Numbered from the stretch's first letter, positions 20,095 to 29,836 are shown. The stretch: DNA of 64,000 nucleotides from Nicoletella semolina (GCF_004345745.1 NZ_SLXJ01000008.1:21516-85515), one strand, 5' to 3'. Made by a program: numbers and translations. Notes: generated from the sequence alone by a model not told the origin.

Positions 20095-21186
20095 ATGAGT
20101 AAAATTTCTGAAATTACCCGTGAAAGCTGGATTTTATCTACTTTTCCTGAATGGGGTACTTGGCTAAATGAAGAAATTGAAAATGAAGTTGTACCAGAGG
20201 GCAATTTCGCAATGTGGTGGCTAGGCTGTGTAGGTGTATGGATCAAAACGCCTGCTGGTGCAAACATTTGTATGGATTTATGGTGCGGTCGAGGTAAATC
20301 GACCAAAAAAGTGAAGGATATGGTACGAGGCCATCAAATGGCAAATATGGCTGGCGTGCGTAAGTTACAGCCAAATTTGCGAGCTCAACCGATGGTGCTT
20401 GATCCCTTTGCAATTAATGAAGTAGATTTTATTCTTGCTTCCCACTATCATAGTGATCATATTGATATCAATGTTGCAGCAGCAATCATTAATAATCCTA
20501 ATTTAAATCACGTTAAATTTGTCGGTCCTTGGCATTGTGCAGAACTCTGGAAAAAATGGGGCGTACCAGAAGATCGTATTATCATTGTCAAACCAGGGGA
20601 CGTAGTCAAATTAAAAGATGTGGAAATTCACGCATTAGATTCTTTTGACCGCACCTGCTTGGTAACACTACCTGTAGAGGGAGCTGAAAACAATGGCGGC
20701 GAACTGGCAGGACTCTGTCCATCAGATGAAGAGATGGGACGCAAAGCAGTAAATTATGTGTTCAAAACCCCTGGTGGTACGATTTATCACGGCGCAGACT
20801 CCCATTATTCAATCCAATTTGCCAAGCACGGTAAGCAGTTTGATATTGACGTTGCATTGAATAATTATGGCGAAAACCCTGTAGGGATTGCCGATAAGAT
20901 GACATCTGTCGATTTGCTGCGTATGGCAGAATGCTTACGAACCAAAGTGATTATTCCTGTACATCACGACATTTGGACTAACTTTATGGCAAGCACTCAA
21001 GAAATCCTTGAACTGTGGCGTATGCGTAAAGATCGCTTACAATACCAATTCCACCCATTCATTTGGGAAGTGGGCGGCAAGTATGTTTACCCAAGAGATA
21101 AAGATTTAATCGAATACCACCACCCTCGTGGTTTTGATGACTGTTTTGAGCAAGAGCCAAATATTCAATTCAAATCAATGCTTTAA
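20095..21186 (+). CDS. ulaG: L-ascorbate-6-phosphate lactonase
   Basis: Cytoplasmic metallo-beta-lactamase-fold hydrolase of 363 residues that opens L-ascorbate-6-phosphate to 3-keto-L-gulonate-6-phosphate. The metal motif HxHxDH is in [14 protein letters not shown] near residue 118. Other UlaG features include [16 protein letters not shown] and the C-terminal [10 protein letters not shown]. The start at 20095 follows a GGGAG-type site (TTGGGAGTCGATA). Divergent from ulaAB and first of the plus-strand ulaG-ulaR-ulaE-ulaF run. Confidence 0.96.
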   Translation: MSKISEITRESWILSTFPEWGTWLNEEIENEVVPEGNFAMWWLGCVGVWIKTPAGANICMDLWCGRGKSTKKVKDMVRGHQMANMAGVRKLQPNLRAQPMVLDPFAINEVDFILASHYHSDHIDINVAAAIINNPNLNHVKFVGPWHCAELWKKWGVPEDRIIIVKPGDVVKLKDVEIHALDSFDRTCLVTLPVEGAENNGGELAGLCPSDEEMGRKAVNYVFKTPGGTIYHGADSHYSIQFAKHGKQFDIDVALNNYGENPVGIADKMTSVDLLRMAECLRTKVIIPVHHDIWTNFMASTQEILELWRMRKDRLQYQFHPFIWEVGGKYVYPRDKDLIEYHHPRGFDDCFEQEPNIQFKSML

Positions 21187-21219
21187 TGAACTCCCACCTT
21201 GGCGGTGGCGTCGTGTTCA
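21187..21219. repeat. Intercistronic hairpin after ulaG
   Basis: Imperfect palindrome with outer arms TGAAC (21187-21191) and GTTCA (21215-21219) and inner CCACC/GGTGG, immediately after the ulaG stop. May be a partial terminator or stabiliser separating ulaG from the regulator gene. Confidence 0.45.
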
Positions 21220-21249
21220 TTATACAATCATAAAAGGAGAAAAATAATA

Positions 21250-22017
21250 ATGAACGAAAATTATCGCCATCGTCGATTACTGAATTTACTTCGAGAACGA
21301 AGAATCCTTTCCACTGCAGACATTATCCAGCTATTAGACATATCGCCTGCGACCGCACGCCGAGACATTAATAAGTTAAACGAACAAGGTCGGCTAAAGA
21401 AAGTACGCAACGGGGCAGAATCGATGGAGGTTGCATACACACAGGGTGGTCACCATTATGATATTAACAATGCTGAGGAAAAACAACGCATTGCTACAAA
21501 AGCTGGTGAACTTTGCCAAGCAGGGGATTGTGTCGTATTAACCTGCGGTTCAACAATGCAAATGCTGGGCAACAGCTTATGCGGAAAAAAATTGCAAATT
21601 ATCACCAATTACTTACCGCTTGCAAACTATCTGATTGAGCATAATCACGAAGACATTGTCATTATGGGTGGACAATATAACCATCACAAAAAAGTAACCC
21701 TTTCACTTAATACGACAGAAAGCGAAATGCCCTATTCCGCCAACAAGTACGCAGCCAACATTATGTTTAGCAGTGGTAAAGGCTTTACTCAAGCAGGACT
21801 TTTTAAAACCGATATGATTATTGCTAATTCAGAACAGCAATTATTAGCTAAAGTAGAAAAATTCGTTGTTTTACTTGATAGCACAAAACTGGGTAAACAG
21901 GTTGGCATATTATTTAGCGAATTAAAGGACATTGACCTACTGATTACAGGTAAAGAAGCAAATCCTAAAATTATCGCCCAACTTCGAGAGCAGGGACTTG
22001 AAGTCATTTTGGCTTAA
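21250..22017 (+). CDS. ulaR: DeoR-family transcriptional regulator (UlaR-like)
   Basis: Regulator of 255 residues. The helix-turn-helix is at about 20-45 (ILSTADIIQLLDISPATARR), followed by the DeoR sugar-phosphate sensor domain. I chose the ATG at 21250 (MNENYRHRRLLNLLRERRIL) because an AGGAG precedes it; the upstream in-frame start at 21199 lies in the hairpin. E. coli UlaR binds L-ascorbate-6-phosphate; the location between ulaG and ulaE supports the same job here, though E. coli ulaR sits on the other side of ulaG. Confidence 0.85.
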   Translation: MNENYRHRRLLNLLRERRILSTADIIQLLDISPATARRDINKLNEQGRLKKVRNGAESMEVAYTQGGHHYDINNAEEKQRIATKAGELCQAGDCVVLTCGSTMQMLGNSLCGKKLQIITNYLPLANYLIEHNHEDIVIMGGQYNHHKKVTLSLNTTESEMPYSANKYAANIMFSSGKGFTQAGLFKTDMIIANSEQQLLAKVEKFVVLLDSTKLGKQVGILFSELKDIDLLITGKEANPKIIAQLREQGLEVILA

Positions 22018-22100
22018 TTAAATCAACAAGAGAAACCCAATATATTGCAAAATATAATCAAATCTGAACCGCTTGTTAAACATCATAAGGAATATTAGGA

Positions 22101-22961
22101 ATGAGAAAACATAAACTCGGCATCTATGAAAAAGCCTTACCGAAGAATATTAGCTGGCAAGATCGCCTCTCGATTGCAAAAGCCTGCGGATTTGATTTCG
22201 TAGAAATGTCGGTCGATGAAACCGACGAAAGGCTTGCTCGCCTTGACTGGACAAAACAGCAACGTCTAGAACTTGTTCAAGCGATTATAAACACAGGCGT
22301 TACAATCCCATCAATGTGCCTCTCAGGGCATCGGCGTTTTCCATTTGGTAGCCGTGATGAAGCCACACGCCAACAAGCCTACCAAATAATGGAAAAAGCA
22401 ATCCAATTCGCTGTTGATACAGGCATTCGTACCATTCAACTTGCAGGCTATGATGTTTATTATGAAGACCAAGATGAAGGCACGATCCAACGCTTTCAAG
22501 AGGGACTAGAATGGGCAGTATCGCTAGCAGCAAGCAATCAAGTTACCCTTGCTGTTGAAATTATGGATACCCAATTTATGAGTTCCATTACACGTTGGAA
22601 AAAATGGGACGACTTAATCAAATCGCCGTGGTTTACGGTTTACCCTGATATTGGTAACGTCTCTGCGTGGAACGACAACGTTGAACAAGAATTCACTCTC
22701 GGTATTGATAAAATCTCGGCCATTCATTTAAAAGACACCTACAAAGTTACCCAAACCAGTAAAGGGCAATTCCGTGATGTGCCGTTTGGCGAAGGCTGTG
22801 TTGATTTTGCCAATTTTTTCCGAATTTTAAGCAAACTTAACTACCGCGGTGCATTTTTAATTGAGATGTGGACAGAAAAAGCTGATGAACCTCTCACTGA
22901 AATTATTAATGCTCGCCGTTGGATTGAACAAAAAATGCAAGAAGGAGGTTTCCAATGTTAA
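22101..22961 (+). CDS. ulaE: L-xylulose-5-phosphate 3-epimerase
   Basis: TIM-barrel epimerase of 286 residues (xylose isomerase-like superfamily) that interconverts L-xylulose-5-phosphate and L-ribulose-5-phosphate. Typical motifs: [45 protein letters not shown] with a metal-ligand Glu, and IHLKDTYKV. An uptake signal precedes it at about 22065. The next gene overlaps it by seven bases. Confidence 0.95.
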   Translation: MRKHKLGIYEKALPKNISWQDRLSIAKACGFDFVEMSVDETDERLARLDWTKQQRLELVQAIINTGVTIPSMCLSGHRRFPFGSRDEATRQQAYQIMEKAIQFAVDTGIRTIQLAGYDVYYEDQDEGTIQRFQEGLEWAVSLAASNQVTLAVEIMDTQFMSSITRWKKWDDLIKSPWFTVYPDIGNVSAWNDNVEQEFTLGIDKISAIHLKDTYKVTQTSKGQFRDVPFGEGCVDFANFFRILSKLNYRGAFLIEMWTEKADEPLTEIINARRWIEQKMQEGGFQC

Positions 22962-23647
22962 AAGAATTAAGAGAACGTGTACTCCAAGCCAACTTAGAGT
23001 TACCCAAATATAAACTGGTTACATTCACTTGGGGCAATGTCAGCGAAATTGACCGAGAGAGTGGTCTTGTTGCAATTAAACCCTCTGGCGTAGATTATGA
23101 TGTGATGACCGCTGATGATATTGTGATTGTAGATTTAGACGGCAACCGTGTCTGGGGCAACAAAAAACCATCATCAGACACCCCAACACACCTTGAACTG
23201 TATCGCCAATTTCTAGACATTGGTGGCATTGTCCATACCCATTCTCGCCACGCAACCGCTTGGGCCCAAGCTGGAGAAGATATTCTTGCACTAGGCACAA
23301 CACAAGGCGATTATTTTTACGGCTCAGTTCCTTGCACTCGAAAAATGACCCCTGAAGAAATTGCGGGCGAATATGAGAAAGAAACAGGCAAAGTCATTGT
23401 GGAAACATTTCGTAAACGAGGCATTGAACCGAAAGAAATTCCTTGCGTATTAGTACATTCACACGGCCCTTTCACTTGGGGTAAAAATGCCTTTGACGCA
23501 GTACACAACGCTGTGGTGTTAGAAGAAGTCGCTTATATGAATTTTGTCAGCCATCAGATTCGCCCCAATATTGGTTCAATGCAACAAGAGCTATTAGATA
23601 AACACTACCTGCGTAAACACGGTGTAAATGCCTATTACGGACAATAA
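22955..23647 (+). CDS. ulaF: L-ribulose-5-phosphate 4-epimerase
   Basis: AraD/UlaF-type class II aldolase-fold epimerase of 230 residues that makes D-xylulose-5-phosphate for the pentose phosphate pathway. Zinc ligands are visible in [20 protein letters not shown], and the N-terminal [21 protein letters not shown] is the phosphate-binding loop. Overlaps ulaE by seven bases, so it is coupled. Last enzyme of the ascorbate/gulonate branch; transcription on this strand meets the repeats at 23906. Confidence 0.95.
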   Translation: MLKELRERVLQANLELPKYKLVTFTWGNVSEIDRESGLVAIKPSGVDYDVMTADDIVIVDLDGNRVWGNKKPSSDTPTHLELYRQFLDIGGIVHTHSRHATAWAQAGEDILALGTTQGDYFYGSVPCTRKMTPEEIAGEYEKETGKVIVETFRKRGIEPKEIPCVLVHSHGPFTWGKNAFDAVHNAVVLEEVAYMNFVSHQIRPNIGSMQQELLDKHYLRKHGVNAYYGQ

Positions 23648-23905
23648 TATTAAATTATTTAGCATAGTGGCGAATCGCATTCGCCCAAACAATTTATGAT
23701 GAATATCATCAGGGCATAACTTGACACTCCGATAGATAAACCAAGAAAAAGAGCCGTGAGTACAGATTTTAATTTTATCGAGATAAATCCTATTTTTATC
23801 TTTTAATATTTAAACTCTGGATATAGTTTAACTGCTTTTTAATCAAGAGAAAATTAGAAATAAGCGGTCAGAGAGTGTAGATTTTTTGCAAATTTGAGAT
23901 TGCAC

Positions 23906-23943
23906 AAATCTCCCCCTACCCCTCTTTGCTAAAGAGGGGAGTT
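23906..23943 (+). repeat. REP-like element, left arm of an inverted pair
   Basis: About 38 bases with an internal palindrome CCCCTCTTT-GCT-AAAGAGGGG. It is nearly identical, in reverse complement, to 24037-24073. Between the arms a second partial inverted repeat (GCAGAAATTAATTCCTGC near 24009-24027) extends the symmetry, as in REPIN or BIME structures. Confidence 0.75.
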
Positions 23944-24036
23944 GATCGCTAGAAATTTCAAGAACACTGTTCTTCATCAACAATAGAAAATTGAAATGTG
24001 GATTTGCCTGCAGAAATTAATTCCTGCAAAGATCCA

Positions 24037-24073
24037 GTTCCCCTCTTTAGCAAAGAGGGGATAGGGGAGATTT
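24037..24073 (-). repeat. REP-like element, right arm of an inverted pair
   Basis: Reverse complement of 23906-23943 with few differences. The arms are about 93 bases apart. No transposase gene lies nearby, so this is a non-autonomous repeat. Confidence 0.75.
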
Positions 24074-24195
24074 GGCAGAAGTGAAGACTGCGTAGGATAA
24101 TCAATTTAAACACGAAAATTTGAAATATAAGGGGTCAGAGTTTATAGGAAATTTGCAGATATAGCACAAAAAAAGATCACACCAAGCAAAACATT

Positions 24196-24714
24196 TTAAT
24201 ATATCCCCTGATAAGCATTAATTAAATTTTTAGAGTGATCCTTATTTTTTTCTAATAAACTTAACTCGTAAATTTTATTACTAACAAAATTATTTATATT
24301 ATTCTGTATAACATCAATATTCTCTTTAGTAATCATACGAATATAATTCACTCTTTCTTCATAATTTAAATGCAACTGCGGACTAGTATAAAGATTATAT
24401 ACATCATTAATGATAAACCCTATATATGCAAGATCCCAATCAACCATGTAAAATGTATTATTTGATACAATAATGTTATCTGGGTGGAGATCGCCGTGTA
24501 TTATCATCTCATTATCGTTAGAATCAAACAAATCTGATTGCAAAATCGATATTTTATTTAAGATATCAATTTGCTCGACTCTACCTAACGAAGATAAATT
24601 TAAACCTGGAATGAACTCCCATACTAACTCATTATAATCTTTTCTAATTAAATTTGGGCTTGGGTACGGTTTATCATTAATAAATATAAAAGAATTAATC
24701 TCTAAGTTATCCAA
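24196..24714 (-). CDS. APH/choline-kinase-like domain, N-lobe missing from this frame
   Basis: The 172 residues read here hold a phosphotransferase C-lobe: hinge ELVWEFIPG (about 29-37), catalytic loop HGDLHPDN (73-80) and metal-binding VDWD (91-94), as in aminoglycoside phosphotransferases and choline kinases. The N-lobe is absent and the only usable start is a TTG at 24714 that overlaps the MFS stop. An extra T (minus strand) in the run at 24727-24733 would join this frame to the MFS frame and restore an N-lobe-like SYLLRENNQIFF stretch. So it is probably the end of an MFS-kinase fusion or of an overlapping gene hit by a frameshift. Substrate unknown; phosphorylation of a peptide product or an immunity role is speculation. 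Confidence 0.6.
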   Translation of the reverse strand: MDNLEINSFIFINDKPYPSPNLIRKDYNELVWEFIPGLNLSSLGRVEQIDILNKISILQSDLFDSNDNEMIIHGDLHPDNIIVSNNTFYMVDWDLAYIGFIINDVYNLYTSPQLHLNYEERVNYIRMITKENIDVIQNNINNFVSNKIYELSLLEKNKDHSKNLINAYQGIY

Positions 24715-25931
24715 ATATTTCTGTACAAAAAAATCTGATTATTTTCTCGTAAGAGATATGATTCTTTTGTAGAAAAACTATTATAATTCAGTCTATATTG
24801 ATTAGATCTTACAACTATAAAATAAATAACAGAAATACAACCTACTATAAAAATAAAAATGGACAAGACAATATTAATTTGCTGAAAATTGATAAACAAC
24901 TTTCCATATAAGAAACTGAAAAAAGACGCTAAAATAGAAGATAACAAAGTATAATAAGATAGCGTTGTTGCAACATCATATTCCTTTTCTTGAAATGACA
25001 TATATAATGTGTAAATATATGATCGATAAACTGGTTTTACTATACATATTAGGCAAAATCCCAAAGATAACATAACTATATTATCTATTGATATAAATAA
25101 GTAAGCGATCGATAAAGATGCTATCATATAGAAAAGGACTAAAGCAATATTCCAATCTTCACTATATCTTTCTTTATAATATTTAGCGGATAAAGATGAA
25201 ATGAAGTTTGTAAAAATAAATAGAATACAGATATAATAAACGTTATTATTATTTTCAAAAAACTGAATAGATATAGTTCTAACATTGACATTTAAACCAA
25301 AAATAAATAAAGAAGAAAATAACAGTAATGGAACTATGTAAGGTCTGATATAAAATAATCGAAGACCAATCCTATTAACAGGCATTAACCTACTAACCTT
25401 CTCTTCTATATCTATACTCCTTAAAAATAACAGTGAAATCATTAAAGATATAATTTGAAATATTATTGGAAGATAAACATTAAACGAATATAGCACACCT
25501 GAAATTAAAAATAATAAACTTGTATATTTATAGAAGAAATGATCTACCTCAGCTTTTATTTTCCCAATTTGATTACCTTCAGAGATTCGATAAAGCAAAG
25601 CCATATCAGTTCCTGAATACAATACAGAAGCAACGGTTATCAACAATATATAATATACATAAGATAATTCAAATTGCATCATAAGAACAATAAACGACAT
25701 TATAAAAAATAACGTAGCAATACATAATGTTCTTATATAGCCTATAGCATCAGATAGCATTCCACTAGGAATTTCAAGAAAAAATGGAACAATAAAAGAA
25801 ATCCAAGAGTAATAAATAATATCAGAGACGGAAACACCTATATCACTATTAATATAAATAGGCAATATGGGCAAGGTTATTGCTGTTGATTTGAAAAATG
25901 CAAAAGCTTTATATTTATTTATATTATCCAC
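24702..25931 (-). CDS. MFS transporter, probable exporter of the peptide cassette
   Basis: Major facilitator superfamily protein of 409 residues with about twelve hydrophobic segments and a motif-A-like loop PSGMLSDAIGYIRTL near residues 55-70. It starts with GTG at 25931, overlapping the radical SAM stop by 8 bases, so the two are coupled. The last 30 residues after the final membrane segment resemble the N-lobe of a choline-kinase-like protein, continued in another frame by the next ORF. Very AT-rich and full of rare-codon-like A/T-ending codons compared with the flanking genes, which suggests acquisition from elsewhere. Export of a modified peptide is inferred from context. Confidence 0.75.
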   Translation of the reverse strand: MDNINKYKAFAFFKSTAITLPILPIYINSDIGVSVSDIIYYSWISFIVPFFLEIPSGMLSDAIGYIRTLCIATLFFIMSFIVLMMQFELSYVYYILLITVASVLYSGTDMALLYRISEGNQIGKIKAEVDHFFYKYTSLLFLISGVLYSFNVYLPIIFQIISLMISLLFLRSIDIEEKVSRLMPVNRIGLRLFYIRPYIVPLLLFSSLFIFGLNVNVRTISIQFFENNNNVYYICILFIFTNFISSLSAKYYKERYSEDWNIALVLFYMIASLSIAYLFISIDNIVMLSLGFCLICIVKPVYRSYIYTLYMSFQEKEYDVATTLSYYTLLSSILASFFSFLYGKLFINFQQINIVLSIFIFIVGCISVIYFIVVRSNQYRLNYNSFSTKESYLLRENNQIFLYRNIWIT

Positions 25932-27135
25932 AGAACACTTTACCTCTACAGTTAATACATTTTTTATCTTTTTTCAGATTTATTAGTGGAATATGGCTAT
26001 CCCAATTTATATTACTTATATCATACATATTTCCAAATTTTTCTGAATAAAAACAATTTAAAAGATCTACATTATAATCCACAACAAAGGATGTATATGG
26101 AAAATTGCAAGACTCTATAGAAGAAAGGTAATCTATATTTTCTTTAAGATAATAAGACAAACACATAGAAAATTGTTCTGGATGCCAACTTATACGATCA
26201 AGATTATATTGTTCATTAATAAACATAAACTCAGCAGAACTATTATTATCAATTCTACTCTTCAATGCTAACAACTCTTCTCTGTTTGGTATAAGAGAAT
26301 CTTCTAAAGATTGTATTCTAATTTTATCCAAATTAACTCTAGAGAAAGAAGTGGAATGAGTATCCAAAGGACTAAATCCAATAAAATCTATTTTTTTACC
26401 CTGTAAAAAACTAATAAATTCAATAATATTTACAATACTCTTTTTAGTTAATGTAACTCTGGCTCCTACACTCTGTTTATTGCTAATTTTCTTAATTAAA
26501 TTTATATTATTCATAACACAATCAAATTTATCCCTCCCTCTAATAAACTTATAGTCTTCTCTATTAATCCCATCCAATGATATTACGATATCAGATATAT
26601 TATATTTTAAAATCCATAAATTCTTATCTAGCAAAATTCCATTTGTATTTAACTCAATATTAATATTAATATTATTTAAATAATCAATTATACTTTCTAA
26701 TTCTGGGTGCATCAAAGGTTCACCACCAGATATCATTATTCTCTTCACCCCTATATCAATAAATTTATCAAATAATAATTTCAAATCATCAAATTTATGA
26801 TATTTTTTTCCCTTTGTCATCCAACAATCACACATAATACAAGGACTATTGCAATTCTGAATTATATGAACTATAGGCACTGATATTTTCCTGATTAATG
26901 ACATAGAGATGTCTTCAAGAGAGTTATCTTTATAAGCAATATTCTCTCTACTAATTTCAAATCCACAACCCTTTATTTCTGAAATAAAACTCTCTATATC
27001 TTCATCCAAGTAATTTCCATTTAAAAAGCAATCAATAAATTCAACCCCCTTATCATTCAATTCAAGGGTAGATAGATTTGCTATTTTAAGCAAAGATTTA
27101 GTTTTCTTACTAAACAAATATTCAATGTTTGACAT
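25924..27135 (-). CDS. Radical SAM peptide-modifying enzyme candidate (RRE-like N-terminus, C-terminal Cys cluster)
   Basis: 403 residues. Residues about 10-65 (LSTLELNDKGVEFIDCFLNG, then DEDIESFISEI) look like a PqqD-type RiPP recognition element. The radical SAM motif CxxxCxxC is C95, C99, C102 in QNCNSPCIMCDCW, and ISGGEPLMHPELE is the SAM-binding GGE strand. The C-terminus has C393, C396 and C402 plus upstream Cys in LLNCFYSEKF, a SPASM/twitch-like auxiliary cluster region. GGAG lies before the ATG at 27135. Immediately downstream of a 27-codon peptide gene and an attenuator-like hairpin. The family is clear; action on that peptide is an inference. Confidence 0.8.
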   Translation of the reverse strand: MSNIEYLFSKKTKSLLKIANLSTLELNDKGVEFIDCFLNGNYLDEDIESFISEIKGCGFEISRENIAYKDNSLEDISMSLIRKISVPIVHIIQNCNSPCIMCDCWMTKGKKYHKFDDLKLLFDKFIDIGVKRIMISGGEPLMHPELESIIDYLNNININIELNTNGILLDKNLWILKYNISDIVISLDGINREDYKFIRGRDKFDCVMNNINLIKKISNKQSVGARVTLTKKSIVNIIEFISFLQGKKIDFIGFSPLDTHSTSFSRVNLDKIRIQSLEDSLIPNREELLALKSRIDNNSSAEFMFINEQYNLDRISWHPEQFSMCLSYYLKENIDYLSSIESCNFPYTSFVVDYNVDLLNCFYSEKFGNMYDISNINWDSHIPLINLKKDKKCINCRGKVFCG

Positions 27136-27159
27136 AAGAATTTAACTCCATATAAAAAC

Positions 27160-27186
27160 AGGCTATACCTAAATTCAGTATAGCCT
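27160..27186 (-). terminator. Attenuator-like hairpin between peptide gene and radical SAM gene
   Basis: Perfect 9-base arms AGGCTATAC (27160-27168) and GTATAGCCT (27178-27186), 9-base loop, followed on the minus strand by GTTTTTATA. It starts 6 bases after the peptide stop. Such read-through terminators commonly keep precursor peptide mRNA in excess over modifying-enzyme mRNA in RiPP operons. Confidence 0.7.
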
Positions 27187-27192
27187 AATAAA

Positions 27193-27276
27193 TTATCTAC
27201 TTTTCACAGATTTGTAGCATGTTGAATTACCAGCAATTAAACGGAGTTTAAATTTTGCTTGATTACTCTTTTGCAT
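27193..27276 (-). CDS. Small peptide, candidate RiPP precursor (27 residues)
   Basis: ATG at 27276 with a GAGGAAAA ribosome site ten bases upstream and a TAA at 27193-27195. The peptide begins MQKSNQAKF and has the C-terminal half LIAGNSTCYKSVKSR. It is strongly basic (eight Lys/Arg, no acidic residues) with one Cys (C20) and one Tyr (Y21). N17-S-T-C20 fits the NxxC pattern modified by some radical SAM enzymes to a beta-thioether, and the LRL..T.Y..R spacing loosely recalls PqqA; either may be chance. Position right before the radical SAM gene and the attenuator is the main support. No homologue is known to me. Confidence 0.65.
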   Translation of the reverse strand: MQKSNQAKFKLRLIAGNSTCYKSVKSR

Positions 27277-27354
27277 AATATTTTCCTCATTCTAAATAAC
27301 CACAAATTAACAATGCACCAATGTTTTAAAAAAAATCAAGTTTAAAACACACAC

Positions 27355-27383
27355 AAGATACAAAAATAAAACACATTTATCAA
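27355..27383 (-). promoter_or_regulatory. Candidate promoter of the peptide cassette
   Basis: On the minus strand TTGATA (27378-27383), 17-base spacer, TATCTT (27355-27360), about 80 bases upstream of the peptide start. Spacing is ideal, but the region is so AT-rich that chance matches are likely. Confidence 0.35.
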
Positions 27384-27440
27384 TATTTTATAAATAAATT
27401 AACACAAACATAAAAATTTTAACATTTCATACTATTTAAG

Positions 27441-27536
27441 CTATAAAAACTTTTTTAATAACACAAACTAAAGTGTGTGATTTTTCTCTAAAGTAGGCAG
27501 GATATTCGTTATATTTCAACTACACCGCTTAATTAT
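27441..27536 (-). pseudogene. Decayed duplicate of the rpsQ 3' end
   Basis: Same orientation as rpsQ. Positions 27461-27483 match 27623-27645 at 21 of 23 bases, and similarity continues with small gaps to about 27536 (TTTCAACTACACCGCTTAATT against TTTCAACAACATCACCTAATT in rpsQ, written here for the plus strand in parts). Reading frame is lost. It lies directly beyond the rpsQ terminator, so it is either the scar of a recombination or tandem duplication at this junction. Confidence 0.7.
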
Positions 27537-27553
27537 CAATATTTTTAATAAAA

Positions 27554-27581
27554 AAAACCCTAGCACTACTGCTAGGGTTTT
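27554..27581. terminator. Terminator of the S10 operon
   Basis: Arms AAAACCCTAGCA (27554-27565) and TGCTAGGGTTTT (27570-27581), CTAC loop, with A/T runs on both sides, so bidirectional. It ends the S10 transcript 17 bases after the rpsQ stop and insulates it from the AT-rich cassette. Confidence 0.9.
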
Positions 27582-27597
27582 AACCATTTTTTGTTGA

Positions 27598-27855
27598 TTA
27601 AGCAATAACAGCTTTTTCAACAACACGAACTAAAGTATGTGATTTTGTTTTTGAAATCGGACGACATTCCTTAATTTCAACAACATCACCTAATTTAGCA
27701 TCGTTGTTTTCATCATGTACGTGTAATTTCGTCGTGCGACGAATGAACTTACCGTATAATGGGTGCTTCACTGTACGCTCGATAGCAACTACAAATGATT
27801 TATCCATTTTGTCGCTAATTACTTTACCTTGTACTGTACGAATTTTATCAGTCAT
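27598..27855 (-). CDS. rpsQ: 30S ribosomal protein S17
   Basis: 16S rRNA-binding protein of 85 residues, starting [20 protein letters not shown]. The family signature [20 protein letters not shown] is intact at the C-terminus. Last gene of the S10 operon here; it abuts rpmC (stop and start share a base) and is followed by a strong terminator and by a degraded copy of its own 3' end. Confidence 0.98.
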   Translation of the reverse strand: MTDKIRTVQGKVISDKMDKSFVVAIERTVKHPLYGKFIRRTTKLHVHDENNDAKLGDVVEIKECRPISKTKSHTLVRVVEKAVIA

Positions 27856-28045
27856 TACTCACCCGCCTTTTGGTTTAATACAGTTTTCACTTGTGCAATG
27901 CTACGACGCACTTGTTTTAACTGGTGGGTTTGTTGAAGCTGACCGGTGGCTGCTTGCATACGCAATTTGAATTGCTCACCTAAAAGGTTCACTAACTCAG
28001 CATTCAGCTCTTCAACATTTTTGTTTCTTAGTTCTTGAGCTTTCA

Positions 28046-28046
<1 letters not shown>
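27855..28046 (-). CDS. rpmC: 50S ribosomal protein L29
   Basis: Small helical protein of 63 residues ([20 protein letters not shown]) near the peptide exit tunnel, a docking site for exported-protein factors together with L23. Stop and start codons overlap with both neighbours (rplP and rpsQ), implying tight translational coupling. Confidence 0.98.
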
Positions 28047-29172
<1,126 letters not shown>

Positions 29173-29189
29173 TGTTATTCTCCTACTGA

Positions 29190-29525
<336 letters not shown>

Positions 29526-29532
29526 TTACCTC

Positions 29533-29811
<279 letters not shown>

Positions 29812-29836
29812 TTACCCTCTTTTTTATGAATAAAAA

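Larger units (their letters stand above)
23648..24195. other. 548-base intergenic region with REP-like doublet
   Basis: No coding sequence recognised. It carries an uptake-signal pair at 23861-23890 (AAGCGGTCA then TTTGCAAATT) and two inverted REP-like arms at 23906-23943 and 24037-24073. It marks the border between the sugar island and the AT-rich cassette. Confidence 0.7.
27277..27597. other. AT-rich spacer between peptide gene and rpsQ
   Basis: Holds, in minus-strand reading order: the rpsQ terminator (27554-27581), a decayed rpsQ 3'-end copy (27441-27536), and a candidate promoter for the peptide cassette (27355-27383). Otherwise extremely AT-rich with no coding sequence. Confidence 0.7.

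Noticed and set aside
23648..24195. Possible insertion sequence bounded by the inverted arms 23906 and 24073
   Set aside because: No transposase or ORF between the arms, only about 93 bases; REP-like doublet is the simpler reading.
27193..27276. The 27-residue peptide as true PqqA
   Set aside because: The Glu and Tyr that PqqA needs in an ExxxY arrangement are not both present and no pqqBCDE genes accompany it.
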